From an uncultured Trueperaceae bacterium (GTDB taxonomy: Bacteria > Deinococcota > Deinococci > Deinococcales > Trueperaceae), in the NCBI GenBank assembly GCA_937907415.1, contig CALCHY010000229.1, positions 1-60,010 on the forward strand: a stretch of 60,010 nucleotides of DNA. The letters run 5' to 3'. Below are positions 42,001-50,585 of the stretch, piece after piece. The position numbers and the translations under genes are program-made. The notes beneath the pieces are model-generated. The model did not search any database. It saw only the letters and a list, made by a program, of their open reading frames with translations, and was not told where the DNA came from. Numbering within the stretch: the stretch's first letter is position 1; each line of letters starts with the position of its first letter.

Positions 42001-43224
42001 TGGCGTCCAGGTCGTGGCTCGTTGCGCCTCGAGCTGCTCAGGTTCCGGGTCTGTAGTCAGCCGCGCCGAACCGAGCCACCAGGTGCTCGTGGCTGGCGTC
42101 TCCTCGACGACAACGCGGTCGAGGATCACGAGGTCGTAAGCGTCCGCGTCCTGCGGGAAGCCTGCCGTGACAGGCAGCCTCGTCAGCTCGACGAACGGCA
42201 GGGCGAGCAGCGCATTCACGAGCGGCGCGTTGCCCGGCCCGTGGTACAGGACGCGCAGCGTCGCCGGCTCCGCGTGCAGCACGAACGAGGCGTGGTTCTC
42301 TCCGAGTGAGAGGACTAGCGTGGCCGGCGCGGTGTCGGGTCCTAAGTCCAGCGCGAGGTCGAAGTCGCCAGCCAGGGCACCGGTCGCCGTTGGCTCCAAC
42401 ACGACTTCGACCGTCGTGCTGCGTTCGGTCACGCCTGCGCCATTCAGTTGGGCAACACCGAGCGCCACCGTCCTCGCCGCAGCGCCATCTTGCGGCTCGG
42501 GCAGCCCGACCACCGTGCCACTCACTTGCCAAGCGCCCCCCGAGGGGGTGACGCGCGCCGCGGCGAACGCCTCCGTTGGGCCGCCCGGCACCGCCACGAG
42601 TTCGGCCTGGGGTAGCACTTCTCGCGCCAGCTCCGCACCAGGCGCGCTGGGCCCGATGAGCAAGATGCGCGTAGTGCCAGTCGCGTCGCCAGGCTCACCG
42701 TCAGCGGCTAGGCGCTGGGCGAGGAGCGCGGCCTGGCGCCAGTCGGGCGCGCCCGACGCGGCAGCGAGGGCTTCGCCGATGTCGGCCGGGGTCGTGCTCG
42801 CTGCTGGCCAGCGCACCGCCAACGGCCGCGGCTGCTCCGTAACGAGCACGAGCGACCACTCGGCGCCCTCACTCACGGCGGCCGCGCGCACGGCGCGCTG
42901 CGCCTCGGCAACGGTGGCGGCGAAGCGCGCGTCGTCCTGACCGGCGCCGGCGTCTAGCAACAAGATCACGTGGTCGGCGCCTGCGTTGCCAAGCACCGGC
43001 CGCGCCATGACGAGCGCCGTCAAGAGGAGCGCCAGCAGCTGCAGGAGCAACGCGGCGCTCACAGGCGGTTTGTGCAGCGCGTGACTTGGCCGCGGTAGGC
43101 CGGCTACTCCTTGCCATAGCAGCAGGCTAGAGACGGTAACGCGCCGCCTGCGCCGCATGTGCAGCAACAAGATCGGGGCGGCCAGGAGGAGGAGTGCCAG
43201 CCAGCCTGGCGCTAGGAACGTCAC
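39079..43224 (-). CDS. Large BatA/VWA-domain membrane protein
   Basis: 1381 residues. BatA-type N-terminus FLAPGWLALLLLAAPILLLHMRRRRR with two membrane segments, a long extracytoplasmic beta-rich part, a central group of membrane segments (about 545-650), a VWA domain with MIDAS LAFVLDRSNSM near 945 and TNLYPALVAAYEVLADAG, a glutamine-amidotransferase-like region just before it (VLLVAGAPDWAQVLVGAL...), and a last segment near 1350. It appears to join in one chain what are often two separate membrane proteins. Starts 4 bases inside the preceding gene. Confidence 0.85.
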   Translation of the reverse strand: MTFLAPGWLALLLLAAPILLLHMRRRRRVTVSSLLLWQGVAGLPRPSHALHKPPVSAALLLQLLALLLTALVMARPVLGNAGADHVILLLDAGAGQDDARFAATVAEAQRAVRAAAVSEGAEWSLVLVTEQPRPLAVRWPAASTTPADIGEALAAASGAPDWRQAALLAQRLAADGEPGDATGTTRILLIGPSAPGAELAREVLPQAELVAVPGGPTEAFAAARVTPSGGAWQVSGTVVGLPEPQDGAAARTVALGVAQLNGAGVTERSTTVEVVLEPTATGALAGDFDLALDLGPDTAPATLVLSLGENHASFVLHAEPATLRVLYHGPGNAPLVNALLALPFVELTRLPVTAGFPQDADAYDLVILDRVVVEETPATSTWWLGSARLTTDPEPEQLEAQRATTWTPHPLTAGVDWANLAFGTAWRVDALPGATVLVSGSAGPILQARTTSAGLELRLNSDIAASDWPATNSFPLFVRDLLELVRPNAGAFVEAPCFVGLECRLPAGTIGVTDPRGRASALGRLDYAGTELVAATFMPEVAGVNLLTGAHGVTRPLAVNAFQARVEPPATAATTAMRTPFDLRLALLVTLIGVLMAEAVVAVRAQAGARRAALLATRAAVLVLLGVAAAGVRLPLPTHSGRLVVVAPHAADVELAAMPEARLVSLGAQHSDLEAAVDVAAALVPPGTPARLVVAGAASETRGDVTRAGARTTGRGMSIDSLSLPLAAETDALVRSVTAPVSVLAGDRFELHAIVHLASGSTAAAHEWPASVSTYRDGELIDTQEVTLLPGDNRVSVEAMEAAAGAYYYEVAVTTAADAEPANDRYGTVVTVGRAPRVLLVAGAPDWAQVLVGALDTQGLQVSVVAPEVAPAAAHEFGAYGAVVLMNVPAVALTTQQQLALEAAVHDGGVTLLLLGGENAFGPGGYYETPLERLSPTSSLVPREAPELALAFVLDRSNSMRQYAGDQVRLDIAKVAALRANELLPEGARSSLIVFDSTARTLVPLGLAADDEEFRKAILELEPRGGTNLYPALVAAYEVLADAGAAQATVMVMSDGLSLPGDFEGVLALMRERNITVSTIAIGPEADGEQLREVARLGGGTFHSSVDFAALPSIMAHEVLLQAGELTEERNTVPAWHDRRAPFLRAWPDELPPVAGYVPTSVKPEATLHLSVTNDEGEVMPLLASWHHGAGEVVAFTSHAAGSWTSSWLGEDGYPQLWAHLLRQLAVALAEEGPVLHLTRDGDLLTVAATSPDVVLTDPDGTARALDARAVGQEGFVATALLDEVGDYLISAGGASATLSVPYPAVLDRGLVNPMLLPALARATGGRELASLADVGQVARWHWQRAPAWPWLTVAALMVLLLELTGRYAPDLLPRTRTRKD

Positions 43225-44483
43225 TCGCTTGCCCCTTCGGTTGGTGAGCGGTAGCGGCTCAGGAACTCTAGGTCGGCGGGGGACGCCGCGGCCTCGCGCG
43301 AGACGATCGGCTCAGGCGCGGCTACGAACTCGACCCAGGTTGGCGCAGCGCCGAGGCCCGTCGTGTCGATGTCGTCCGGTAAGCGCTCGAGCCGCACGCG
43401 GCGGCCTGAAGCGTCCGTCACGCTTGGGACGTTCAGCTCGGAGCTGGCCTCTGGACCGGCCGGCAGGGTATTGCCTGCCGCGCCTTCGAAGCCTGCCGTG
43501 GCGTCGCCGGCGACGGCCGCGTCGACCATGGCGACGGGATCGCCGCTCCCGCCGCCCGGGTTGCTTGCCAGTTCGCGGCGGCGACCGTAGTCTCTCAACT
43601 CTTGGTCGCGGGCCGACGGTTGGTTGTAGCTGGGGTTCGTGCTCCCGTCGTTGCGGACGGACAGCGGCGCGTCGTCGGCCAACGGCGCCGCTGGCGCCGC
43701 GCGGTTCGCGCTGGCAGGTGCGCCGCTTACCGCCGTGCTTACCTCGTCGAGTACGCGCTCGACGGTGGTCGGGGTCGTGGCGCTGACCGGGCCAGCACTC
43801 GCCCCTGCCATCGTGGCTGACGCGTTCACTTGGCTGCTGCCTTCGCTGGCTTGCCGCGCGGTCCCTGGTCCCTTGTTGGTGCGCACGTCCTGGGCAGCGC
43901 TGCTGGCGGGCGCTGCGGCCTGCACCTGGGCGACGGCCTGACGCACGAACTCGCGCTGGGCCGCAGCCGGTGCGGCGCCGGGCGCGCCCGCGTTCTGGCC
44001 AGCGGCCAGGGCCGGTGCACTCGGTGGCCTCAGCGGCACGAACATGGCGAGCAGGGTGGCGACGGCCGCAGCCACCAGCACCCAACCTTCAGGGCGACCG
44101 AGGCGCGGCACCCCGAAGCGGGCGAACACCAACCCCTCGGCGTGCCGTTCGGCGTCCGCGCGCAGGGCTTCGGCGAGAGCGTCTCGGCGCCCGCCCAGTT
44201 CGAGGCTGGTGCTAAGCCGTTCGTCGAGGCCGAAGTGCCGCTCTACTGCGCGGGCGGTGCCTGGCAAGTCAGGCGTCTTGCGCCAGGCGACGAGTGCGGC
44301 AACGGTGCAAGCGAGCACCGCCACCACCCAGGCAAGAACCGGAGGGAGCCTGAACAGGTCGAGTCTGCTGGCGATCGTCAAGGCGCTGCCCGCAAGTGCC
44401 AATACAACGAGCGTCCAGGCGCCGGCACGAGCCAACTCCGCAAGGTAGAGGCGGGTTCGTGCCTTTCGCAGGCGCTTCAGCAT
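43221..44483 (-). CDS. Membrane protein of the MoxR/VWA operon (DUF4175-like)
   Basis: 420 residues. Membrane segments at about 18-40, 46-66 and 130-150; in between, AVERHFGLDERLSTSLELGGRRDALAEAL resembles DUF4175-type proteins seen with VWA operons; the rest is Ala/Ser/Gln-rich low-complexity extracytoplasmic sequence. First gene of the operon. ATG at 44483 chosen because GGGAG lies 9 bases upstream; GTG at 44498 is possible. Confidence 0.7.
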   Translation of the reverse strand: MLKRLRKARTRLYLAELARAGAWTLVVLALAGSALTIASRLDLFRLPPVLAWVVAVLACTVAALVAWRKTPDLPGTARAVERHFGLDERLSTSLELGGRRDALAEALRADAERHAEGLVFARFGVPRLGRPEGWVLVAAAVATLLAMFVPLRPPSAPALAAGQNAGAPGAAPAAAQREFVRQAVAQVQAAAPASSAAQDVRTNKGPGTARQASEGSSQVNASATMAGASAGPVSATTPTTVERVLDEVSTAVSGAPASANRAAPAAPLADDAPLSVRNDGSTNPSYNQPSARDQELRDYGRRRELASNPGGGSGDPVAMVDAAVAGDATAGFEGAAGNTLPAGPEASSELNVPSVTDASGRRVRLERLPDDIDTTGLGAAPTWVEFVAAPEPIVSREAAASPADLEFLSRYRSPTEGASE

Positions 44484-44845
44484 GCGGTCTGCTCCCACGT
44501 TTTCAACCGTATCCGAGCGAGGAACTTGGTGAGAAGTGGCGCGCTACTCGTTGCTGCCAGGTGGAGCACGGCTTCTCCTAAGGGCTTTACAAAACCACTT
44601 TCAAAGCTTAGGAGGGTCCGAGGGTGAAGTCAATACCGCTCCGCGCCGACCAGCGCGCAGCCGCTAGCTCTACAAGGAAATAATGCCAAATAGGTTACGA
44701 AGACACCGAACCGCACCGAGCACCACCCTGGCGGCCTCGTCTAAGACAATACTAGCGTGGTATATGTGAGGACACACCACAAATCCCCGCGTGCTATTGC
44801 GTGGGGGCCTGTGGCCAAGCGGGGGTAACCAATAGGAGGCAGGAC
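44484..44845. other. Intergenic region between divergent VWA operon and DUF7662 gene
   Basis: No gene seen. It holds the second CTTT...AAAG 22-base motif (44585-44606) about 100 bases before the VWA operon, a TATATG hexamer at 44761 and a good AGGAGG site before the next gene. Confidence 0.4.
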
Positions 44846-45235
44846 ATGCACGAATCAGACGACAAGGTCCTAGTAGAGGTCCTGATCCCGCGCGCCAGGG
44901 TGGCCGAATTCTACTCACTCATGGGACGCTGGTACCACGCGGGCCAGCAGGCAGCCGAGCCGAAAGCCGCCAGCAATCGCGGCAGGCCAAAGGGCAGCGG
45001 TCGCCGTTACTTGCCGCTGGCAGAGCACCTTGCCCGCACGCAGGGCAACCGTACGCAGCTCACCCTCGACCAGGTAGACGGGCTGTTGGGCGCCGCTCTC
45101 CCCACGTCAGCGCGGAAGTTCCGCACCTTCTGGGCCAACTCGGACACCCCACAGGGGCGCTCGTGGGCGAGCGCGGGCTTCAGGGTCTCGCAAGCCGACG
45201 TTGACGCTGGCATCATCGTCTTCGAGCGCCTCTAA
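44846..45235 (+). CDS. DUF7662-like small protein
   Basis: 129 residues. The C-terminal half YLPLAEHLARTQGNRTQLTLDQVDGLLG...LPTSARKFRTFWANSDTPQGRSWASAGFRV matches the pattern of the DUF7662 domain (YxPLxxHL, LTxxxIExILGxxLPxSAxxxxxWWxN, WxxAGxxV). N-terminal part is helical, middle basic (NRGRPKGSGRR). Function unknown. ATG has AGGAGG upstream. Converges on the DUF488 gene with a 6-base gap. Confidence 0.75.
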   Translation: MHESDDKVLVEVLIPRARVAEFYSLMGRWYHAGQQAAEPKAASNRGRPKGSGRRYLPLAEHLARTQGNRTQLTLDQVDGLLGAALPTSARKFRTFWANSDTPQGRSWASAGFRVSQADVDAGIIVFERL

Positions 45236-45241
45236 CCCCGC

Positions 45242-45778
45242 TCAAGCACCCGCTTCCGTCGGCGGGTAAGTGATGGTGAGGCCGTCGACCACCGCGAACC
45301 GCGTCAGCTCGTGCGGCGTCGCCTTACTTGCCGACATGATGTCCTCGACCTTGACTCCCCTGACCAGCAGCGCGTCGCCGATCAGCGAGCGGTGGCAGCG
45401 CCACGGCACGGCCTCCGCGCACATGATCACGAGGTCGTTGCCCGCGCCAGCGCTCACCAACTCGGTAACCGCGGCCGCGAACTCAGCGGTCTGCATGTAG
45501 TCGGCGTAACCACGGAACGACGAGTTGCGCCACGCCCCGTTGATGCTCTCCTTGTGCGCGTGCCGCAGGCCGCCTAGCTCCCTGGCCCAGCGGTACGTCA
45601 AGCCCGCAGCCTCGAGGCTCGCCCGCAATGCATCACCCTCGAACTGCGGGTTGTGGCGCGACCTCGGCACGGTGCGCACGTCCACCACGCGCTTCACCCC
45701 GTGGGCCTGCAGCATGGCTATGAACTCGCCGATAGGGTGAGTGGAGTGCCCAACGGTGAAGATCGTTTCGCCTGCCAC
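45242..45778 (-). CDS. DUF488 family protein
   Basis: 178 residues, normal length. Family motifs FTVGHSTHPIGEFIAML (7-23), VVDVRTVPRSRHNPQF (32-47), LGGLR, and CAEAVPWRCHRSLIGDAL (about 122-139) with the two conserved cysteines. Biochemical function is not established. Single gene. Confidence 0.93.
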   Translation of the reverse strand: MAGETIFTVGHSTHPIGEFIAMLQAHGVKRVVDVRTVPRSRHNPQFEGDALRASLEAAGLTYRWARELGGLRHAHKESINGAWRNSSFRGYADYMQTAEFAAAVTELVSAGAGNDLVIMCAEAVPWRCHRSLIGDALLVRGVKVEDIMSASKATPHELTRFAVVDGLTITYPPTEAGA

Positions 45779-45894
45779 CCACCTAGGCTAGTGCGCCGCG
45801 CACCCTGCGCTAAGCGCAAACGAACAACCGAGGCGCCCGGCAGCTGCAGCCGGGAGACAGCCGCGCGCGGCAAGCGGGCGGTACGCTGACCCGC

Positions 45895-47031
45895 GTGAGG
45901 CGTAGCCTGCTCACTTCGCGTTGGGTCACGCGACTGGCTTTCGGCGTGATCATCCTGTTCGTCACGGCTCAGATGGGCTGGTGGCTCTACTTTCAGCAGC
46001 GCTACATCGCGACGGTCACCCGCAACACGGTCGCAGGCCAGCAGCACCAAGCTGACGCCCTCAACGCGCTCCTCGCCCGTGATGGGCTCGCGGAGGTCGA
46101 ACGGCTCCTGCTGGCGTCGCCTCACCTGCGCCTCGACGCCGCCGCCGACCGGGTGGTGGTCGACGCCGACTCCCTGGACGCCTTCACGGCCAAGCAGCGC
46201 GCGACGGTGCGCATGTTCGCCTTCGAGGGCCCCTTCTTCGTGCTGGTGGTCCTGACCGGGCTGTTCGTCATCGCCCACAGCTTGCGCCTGGAACGCGAGT
46301 TGAAGCGCCGCCAAAGCAACTTCCTCGACGCCATCGGGCACGAGTACAAGACCCCCATCAGCATCCTGCGCCTGCTCATCGAGACGCTGCAATTGCGCGC
46401 GCTGCCGGCGCCCAAGCAGAAGGAGTACTTCGCGCGCATGAGCGCCGAGATCGATCGGCTCGAGCGCACCGGGCAGCAAGTGCTCGCCACGGCGCGCCTG
46501 GAGGGGGGCGGTCCGGAGAGAGCGCCAGAGCCGCATGACCTCTCACAGCTAGCGCGTCAGGTCGTCGAACGCGCCCGCGCTGGCCTCGAGGCTAGGGGCG
46601 CTCACTTGCGCTTCGAGGCGCCGCCCGAGGCGCTGGCGGTGATGGCTGACCTCGATGACGTGACCATCCTCATCGAGAACCTCCTAGACAACGCCGTCAA
46701 GTACACGCCAAGCGCCGTCAAGCCCGTAACGGTGCGGATCGCACGTGAGGGCGGCTGGGCGCTATTGAGCGTCGAGGACCGCGGGCACGGCATCCCTGAG
46801 CACGAGCGCCGCAACGTACTCGAGCGCTTCTACCGCGTGGGCAACGAACTGACGCGGTCGGCCACCGGCATGGGCTTGGGGCTCTACCTGGTGCACCGCA
46901 CCGCGTTGGCGCATGGTGGAAGAGTGCGCATCGAGGGCGTGGCGGCTGGCGGCACGCGCGTTGGCGTGGTCCTGCCGCTGGTGGCAGCCGCCACTGCGAA
47001 CCCCACCCTCGAGCATACGGCGATGTCCTGA
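45895..47031 (+). CDS. Sensor histidine kinase
   Basis: 378 residues. Membrane segments at about 13-33 and 108-128 with a ~75-residue periplasmic part, no clear HAMP, H-box AIGHEYKTPI with His149, N-box ENLLDNAVKYTP, G boxes EDRGHGIPEHERR and GMGLGLYLVHRTA. The stop overlaps the regulator start (TGATG). GTG start. Confidence 0.92.
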   Translation: MRRSLLTSRWVTRLAFGVIILFVTAQMGWWLYFQQRYIATVTRNTVAGQQHQADALNALLARDGLAEVERLLLASPHLRLDAAADRVVVDADSLDAFTAKQRATVRMFAFEGPFFVLVVLTGLFVIAHSLRLERELKRRQSNFLDAIGHEYKTPISILRLLIETLQLRALPAPKQKEYFARMSAEIDRLERTGQQVLATARLEGGGPERAPEPHDLSQLARQVVERARAGLEARGAHLRFEAPPEALAVMADLDDVTILIENLLDNAVKYTPSAVKPVTVRIAREGGWALLSVEDRGHGIPEHERRNVLERFYRVGNELTRSATGMGLGLYLVHRTALAHGGRVRIEGVAAGGTRVGVVLPLVAAATANPTLEHTAMS

Positions 47032-47744
47032 TGGCGCCCAGAGTCCTAGTGATCGAGGACGAGGCGACGCTGGCCGCCGTCTTGGCGGACAACCTCGAGG
47101 CGGAGGGCCACGACGTGATTCAGGCTGGCGACGGTAGGTCAGGTGCGCAGTTGTGGCACGAGGCGGCGCCTGACCTCGTCGTGCTCGACGTCATGCTCCC
47201 CTTCAAGGACGGTTACAGCCTGTGCCGCGAGCGCCGCGTGGCAGGAGACGTCACTCCCGTGCTCTTCCTCTCCGCCAAGGGCGCGCCGGAGGAGCGCGTT
47301 GCGGGGCTGGAGTCCGGCGGCGACGACTACTTGGCCAAACCGTTCCACTTGCCTGAGTTCCTGCTTCGGGTAGCCAAGTTGCTAGGACGCAGTGGCCGCT
47401 TGCGGGCCGCGAACGCGCGCGTCGGCTTCGGCGGTCACGAGGTCGACCTCTTGAGGTGGACGGCGCGGTTGCAGAACGGCGAGACGGTGACGCTGAGTGA
47501 GCGCGAGGTCGGCATCCTGCGGCTCCTCACCGACCGCGCTAACGAGGTGGTCAGCCGCGACGAGATTCTCGACGCCGTATGGGGCCCCACCACGTTCCCA
47601 AGCAGCCGCACGGTCGACAACTTCATCATGCGCCTGAGGCGGTGCTTCGAGCCTGATCCAGCTGAGCCGCGCTACTTTCACACCGTCTGGGGCGTTGGTT
47701 ACCGCTTCACGCCGGAAGCGACCGGCTACCCAGGTCACAGCTGA
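47031..47744 (+). CDS. OmpR-family response regulator
   Basis: 237 residues. Receiver with EDE (9-11), Asp53 and Lys103; winged helix VTLSEREVGILRLLTDRANEVVSRDEIL and RTVDNFIMRLRRCFEPDP. Coupled to the histidine kinase upstream. Its last 10 bases overlap the end of the converging YcaQ-like gene. Confidence 0.93.
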   Translation: MAPRVLVIEDEATLAAVLADNLEAEGHDVIQAGDGRSGAQLWHEAAPDLVVLDVMLPFKDGYSLCRERRVAGDVTPVLFLSAKGAPEERVAGLESGGDDYLAKPFHLPEFLLRVAKLLGRSGRLRAANARVGFGGHEVDLLRWTARLQNGETVTLSEREVGILRLLTDRANEVVSRDEILDAVWGPTTFPSSRTVDNFIMRLRRCFEPDPAEPRYFHTVWGVGYRFTPEATGYPGHS

Positions 47745-48976
47745 GCCGCACTGGTTCGCCAGGCGTCGGCCAGGGCGCCGGCCAACGTCCCGACTGGCTC
47801 AACCACGACGTCGGTCAACCCCAGCCACTCCGCCATGAGGTCCAGCTCCGCTTTCAGGGCCTCCGCTACCTTGCCGTCCGGCTTGCGCCGCGCGCCTGGC
47901 GCAGGCTGTCGCTCACGCCACGCTGACTTCACCAGCAACGCTCTGGCCTTGCGGTCGGCTTTCAGGTCGACGCGCGCGACCATCTGGTCGCCTAGCAGGA
48001 ACGGCAGGGTGTAGTAGCCGTACTTGCGCTTGGCCGCCGGCGTGTAGATCTCTATGCGGTACTCCATGCCGAACATGCGCTCCAGCCGGTCGCGGTACCA
48101 GCACGCCGGGTCGAACGGCGAGAGGAGCGCCGCCCCCGTCGCGCTGCCTGGGTCAAGCGCGTCTCGGTGCAAGAGCGCCGGCTCGCTCCAACCTTCCACG
48201 CTCACCCAACGCGCCAGCCCGCGCTGGACGGCTGCATCGGCGAGTGGCCGCGCCTGAGTGAGCTTGATGCGGAAGTGGTCGCTGAGGTCGCCAACCGTGC
48301 CGATCCAGTTGGCCTTCAACGCGCGGTCGAACAACTCCTGCCTGGCCGCGACAACGGGCAGGCCCGGCGCTTCGGCATGCTCGCCCCACACGTGCGCTGG
48401 CGCGGCGTAGAGCCGCTGGAAGTTCGGCCGACCGGCGATGGCGGCGCGGCCCGTCATGAACAGGTACTCGAGGGCTTCCTTGGTCGCGCTCCAGTCCCAC
48501 CAACTCCCGCGCTTGCGGCCCGGGTCTTCCTCGAGGTGGGCGAGGTGGGCGCTGGTGAGCGGACCGCTCTCGCGCAGCGCGCGCTCCACCTCCGCGAACA
48601 GTTGCGGACGGTAGGCGGCTGGATTGCTCGCGAAATGCCGCTGCCAGCGCTCCTCGTAATGGTCCATGCGGTGACGCAAGGCAGGCAGGAGGTCTCGCGG
48701 CATGATGGACGCCTCGTGACCCCAATGCTCGAAGGTCTCCCCCGATGACCACAGGTAGTCGTCGAGCGCGGCGGTGTCGTACGGTCCGTGCCGTGAGTAG
48801 AGCGGCAGGTAGTGGGCGCGGGCGAGGACGTTGACGCTATCGAGCTGCAACACCCCCTGGCGCTCCAAGTACGCGCGCATGTGCCCGACGTTGGCTCGGG
48901 CAGTGCGTTTACGGGCAAGTCCCTGGGCTGCCAGGAAGATGCGCCTGGCCTCCGCAGCTGTCAGTCGCTCGGTCAT
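47735..48976 (-). CDS. Winged-helix DNA glycosylase family protein, YcaQ/HTH_42
   Basis: 413 residues. YcaQ pattern: RRIFLAAQGL, GVLQLDSVNVLARAHYLPLYSRHGPYD (about 41-67), WGHEASIMP (about 88-96), and LLSPFDPACWYRDRLERMFGMEYRIEIYTPAAKRKYGYYTLPFLLGD. E. coli YcaQ and Streptomyces AlkX-like relatives unhook interstrand DNA crosslinks; the conserved QxD-type residues (LQLDSV) are present. Single gene. Confidence 0.88.
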   Translation of the reverse strand: MTERLTAAEARRIFLAAQGLARKRTARANVGHMRAYLERQGVLQLDSVNVLARAHYLPLYSRHGPYDTAALDDYLWSSGETFEHWGHEASIMPRDLLPALRHRMDHYEERWQRHFASNPAAYRPQLFAEVERALRESGPLTSAHLAHLEEDPGRKRGSWWDWSATKEALEYLFMTGRAAIAGRPNFQRLYAAPAHVWGEHAEAPGLPVVAARQELFDRALKANWIGTVGDLSDHFRIKLTQARPLADAAVQRGLARWVSVEGWSEPALLHRDALDPGSATGAALLSPFDPACWYRDRLERMFGMEYRIEIYTPAAKRKYGYYTLPFLLGDQMVARVDLKADRKARALLVKSAWRERQPAPGARRKPDGKVAEALKAELDLMAEWLGLTDVVVEPVGTLAGALADAWRTSAAQL

Positions 48977-49077
48977 CGTCCTAGGCTAACGCCTCGGCCA
49001 CGGCACCCTCTCGAGCAGCGCAACGCCGCTGCCTGCCGGGCAACATGCGAGCTGCGGCGGCCAGGTAGGCTAGTCGG

Positions 49078-49146
49078 GTGAGTCTCAAGTTAATCGCGCT
49101 GATTTCGAGGCCCGTCGCCCGCTACCTGCGCTTCGTGCGTCCGTGA
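49078..49146 (+). CDS. Possible 22-residue leader peptide coupled to the next gene
   Basis: GTG start, MSLKLIALISRPVARYLRFVRP, TGA at 49144-49146 overlapping the next gene's GTG (GTGA). AGGTAGG lies 10 bases upstream. The peptide is basic and hydrophobic. It could couple translation of the membrane protein; chance cannot be excluded at this length. Confidence 0.35.
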   Translation: MSLKLIALISRPVARYLRFVRP

Positions 49147-49616
49147 CGGCCCTGACCACGCAAGTCTTGTGGCGCGTGCTGTTCACGCTGGCCTCGAGCG
49201 TTTGGCTCGGCGGTTACGTGGCGCTGGCGGTGGTCGCGCGCGCGTCGACCACGAGCTTGGCTCCGACCGCCAGGGTCGCGTTCTTCCGCGCACTCGGTCG
49301 CGCCTACCTGCCTGTTGGCGGCACAGCGCTCGTGGTTGGGATCTTGAGTGGGGCCGTGCTGCTGCGAGACCGCCCGGTTGATGGCCTGACGATCGCCACC
49401 GCCATTACAGCCGGTCTGCTGGTCGCGCTGCTTGCCATCGGAGTCGTCCAGGCCAGGCGCATGACCCGGTTACGCCAGCGCGTTACGACCGCACCGAGCG
49501 ACGGCGAGTTGGTGACACAGGTAGTACGCGGCGGCAGCGCCGCCACTGCTCTGCGTGGGCTGCTTGGTGTCCTCAGCCTCGCCTTGGTCGTGCTCGGCAG
49601 TCTCTTGGTGCGTTGA
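49143..49616 (+). CDS. Small integral membrane protein, possible DUF4149/CopD-like
   Basis: 157 residues with four predicted membrane segments (about 8-30, 52-73, 80-102, 133-155). The opening LWRVLFTLASSVWLGGYVALAVVARAS recalls DUF4149 and CopD-type proteins, but the match is weak. Function unknown. Confidence 0.65.
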   Translation: MTALTTQVLWRVLFTLASSVWLGGYVALAVVARASTTSLAPTARVAFFRALGRAYLPVGGTALVVGILSGAVLLRDRPVDGLTIATAITAGLLVALLAIGVVQARRMTRLRQRVTTAPSDGELVTQVVRGGSAATALRGLLGVLSLALVVLGSLLVR

Positions 49617-49665
49617 AGTGCGCTAGACAGGCCTTCTTAATCCTGATAACTTTACTAGGCATTAG
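49613..49665 (+). promoter_or_regulatory. Promoter and 29-bp operator of the siderophore-interacting protein gene
   Basis: TTGAAG (49613-49618) and CTTAAT (49636-49641) with 17-base spacing. Starting inside the -10 hexamer is a 29-bp site (49637-49665): left arm TTAATCCTGA, right end ACTAGGCATTAG. Aligned end to end with the site at 25602-25630 it shares 21 of 29 positions. Overlap with -10 and start point predicts repression. Confidence 0.65.
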
Positions 49666-49676
49666 GAAGTTGCGGG

Positions 49677-50585
49677 ATGACGGTCCCCGCGGCGATCGGA
49701 GATGACATGACCCTGCAGCCCGCCACACCAGCGCCCGGTAACGACGGCAGCGGCCCTAACCTAAGCGGCCACGTCCAGAGGAAGCGCTTACCAGAGGTCG
49801 GCAGGCGAGTGCTGAGCGTCAGCCGCGTGGAGGACCTCACACCCAATTACCGGCGCTTCTACCTGACGGGACCAGCGTTGACCACCGGCTTCCCGTACGA
49901 GCGCCTGGCCGCCACCGACCATGTCAAGGTCCTGTTCCCACAACCGGGGAGCAGCAAGGTCGTAATGCCGACCTTCGGTCCAAGCGGCTGGCAGGTGCCG
50001 GAGGGCGCCCCTAAACCCGTCTTCCGCGACTACACGGTCCGCGGCTGGCTGCCGGAGAGCAACGAGTTGATCCTCGAGTTCGTGATCCACGGCCACGGCG
50101 TCGCCTCCGCCTGGGCTGCTGGCGCCAAGGTCGGTGACGAGCTCGGAGTCATGGGGCCGCGCGGCAACCAGGTCTTCCCTGAGAACTACGCCTGGTACCT
50201 CCTAGCAGGCGACGAGGCCGCCCTGCCCGCCCTCAGCCGCTTCGCAGAGGAGCTACCCGACTCGGCCGCGGCGCACCTAGTCATCGAGGTGGCCAACGCC
50301 AGCGAACGGCGAGAGCTGTCGACGCGCCCGAACGTCACCACCACCTGGGTGCTACGCGACCACGCTGGCCCACAAGGCCTGCTGCAGGCCATCCGGGGCG
50401 TGCCGGTGCCGCGGGACGACGACTGGTTCGTGTTCGCCGCGGGTGAGGCTGGCGCCCTCAAGCCCATCCGTGACTACTTCCGCGTCGAGCTGGCGCTCCC
50501 CAAGGAGCGCGTTACCGTCGACGGTTACTGGAAGCGCGGGGTCGCCGACCTCGACCACCATTCCATAGACCTGGACGCGGACTGA
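49677..50585 (+). CDS. Siderophore-interacting protein (ferric-siderophore reductase, SIP family)
   Basis: 302 residues. FAD-binding domain RVEDLTPNYRRFYLTG (about 50-65) and FRDYTVRGW (flavin-binding RxYTxR pattern, near 119-127), HGHGVASAWAAGAKVGDELGVMGPRG, then the NADPH-binding part AWYLLAGDEAALPALSRFAEELP and C-terminal FAAGEAGALKPIRDYFR...GYWKRGV. Releases iron from imported siderophores by reduction in the cytoplasm, complementing the transporter at 25.7 kb. ATG at 49677 has AGGAAG; ATG at 49707 also has GGAG and is possible, since the first 40 residues lie before the domain. Confidence 0.93.
   Translation: MTVPAAIGDDMTLQPATPAPGNDGSGPNLSGHVQRKRLPEVGRRVLSVSRVEDLTPNYRRFYLTGPALTTGFPYERLAATDHVKVLFPQPGSSKVVMPTFGPSGWQVPEGAPKPVFRDYTVRGWLPESNELILEFVIHGHGVASAWAAGAKVGDELGVMGPRGNQVFPENYAWYLLAGDEAALPALSRFAEELPDSAAAHLVIEVANASERRELSTRPNVTTTWVLRDHAGPQGLLQAIRGVPVPRDDDWFVFAAGEAGALKPIRDYFRVELALPKERVTVDGYWKRGVADLDHHSIDLDAD

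Noticed and set aside
44785..44812. CCCCGCG...GCGTGGGG considered as a terminator or operator
   Set aside because: The arms do not pair without a mismatch near the centre and no functional context supports it.
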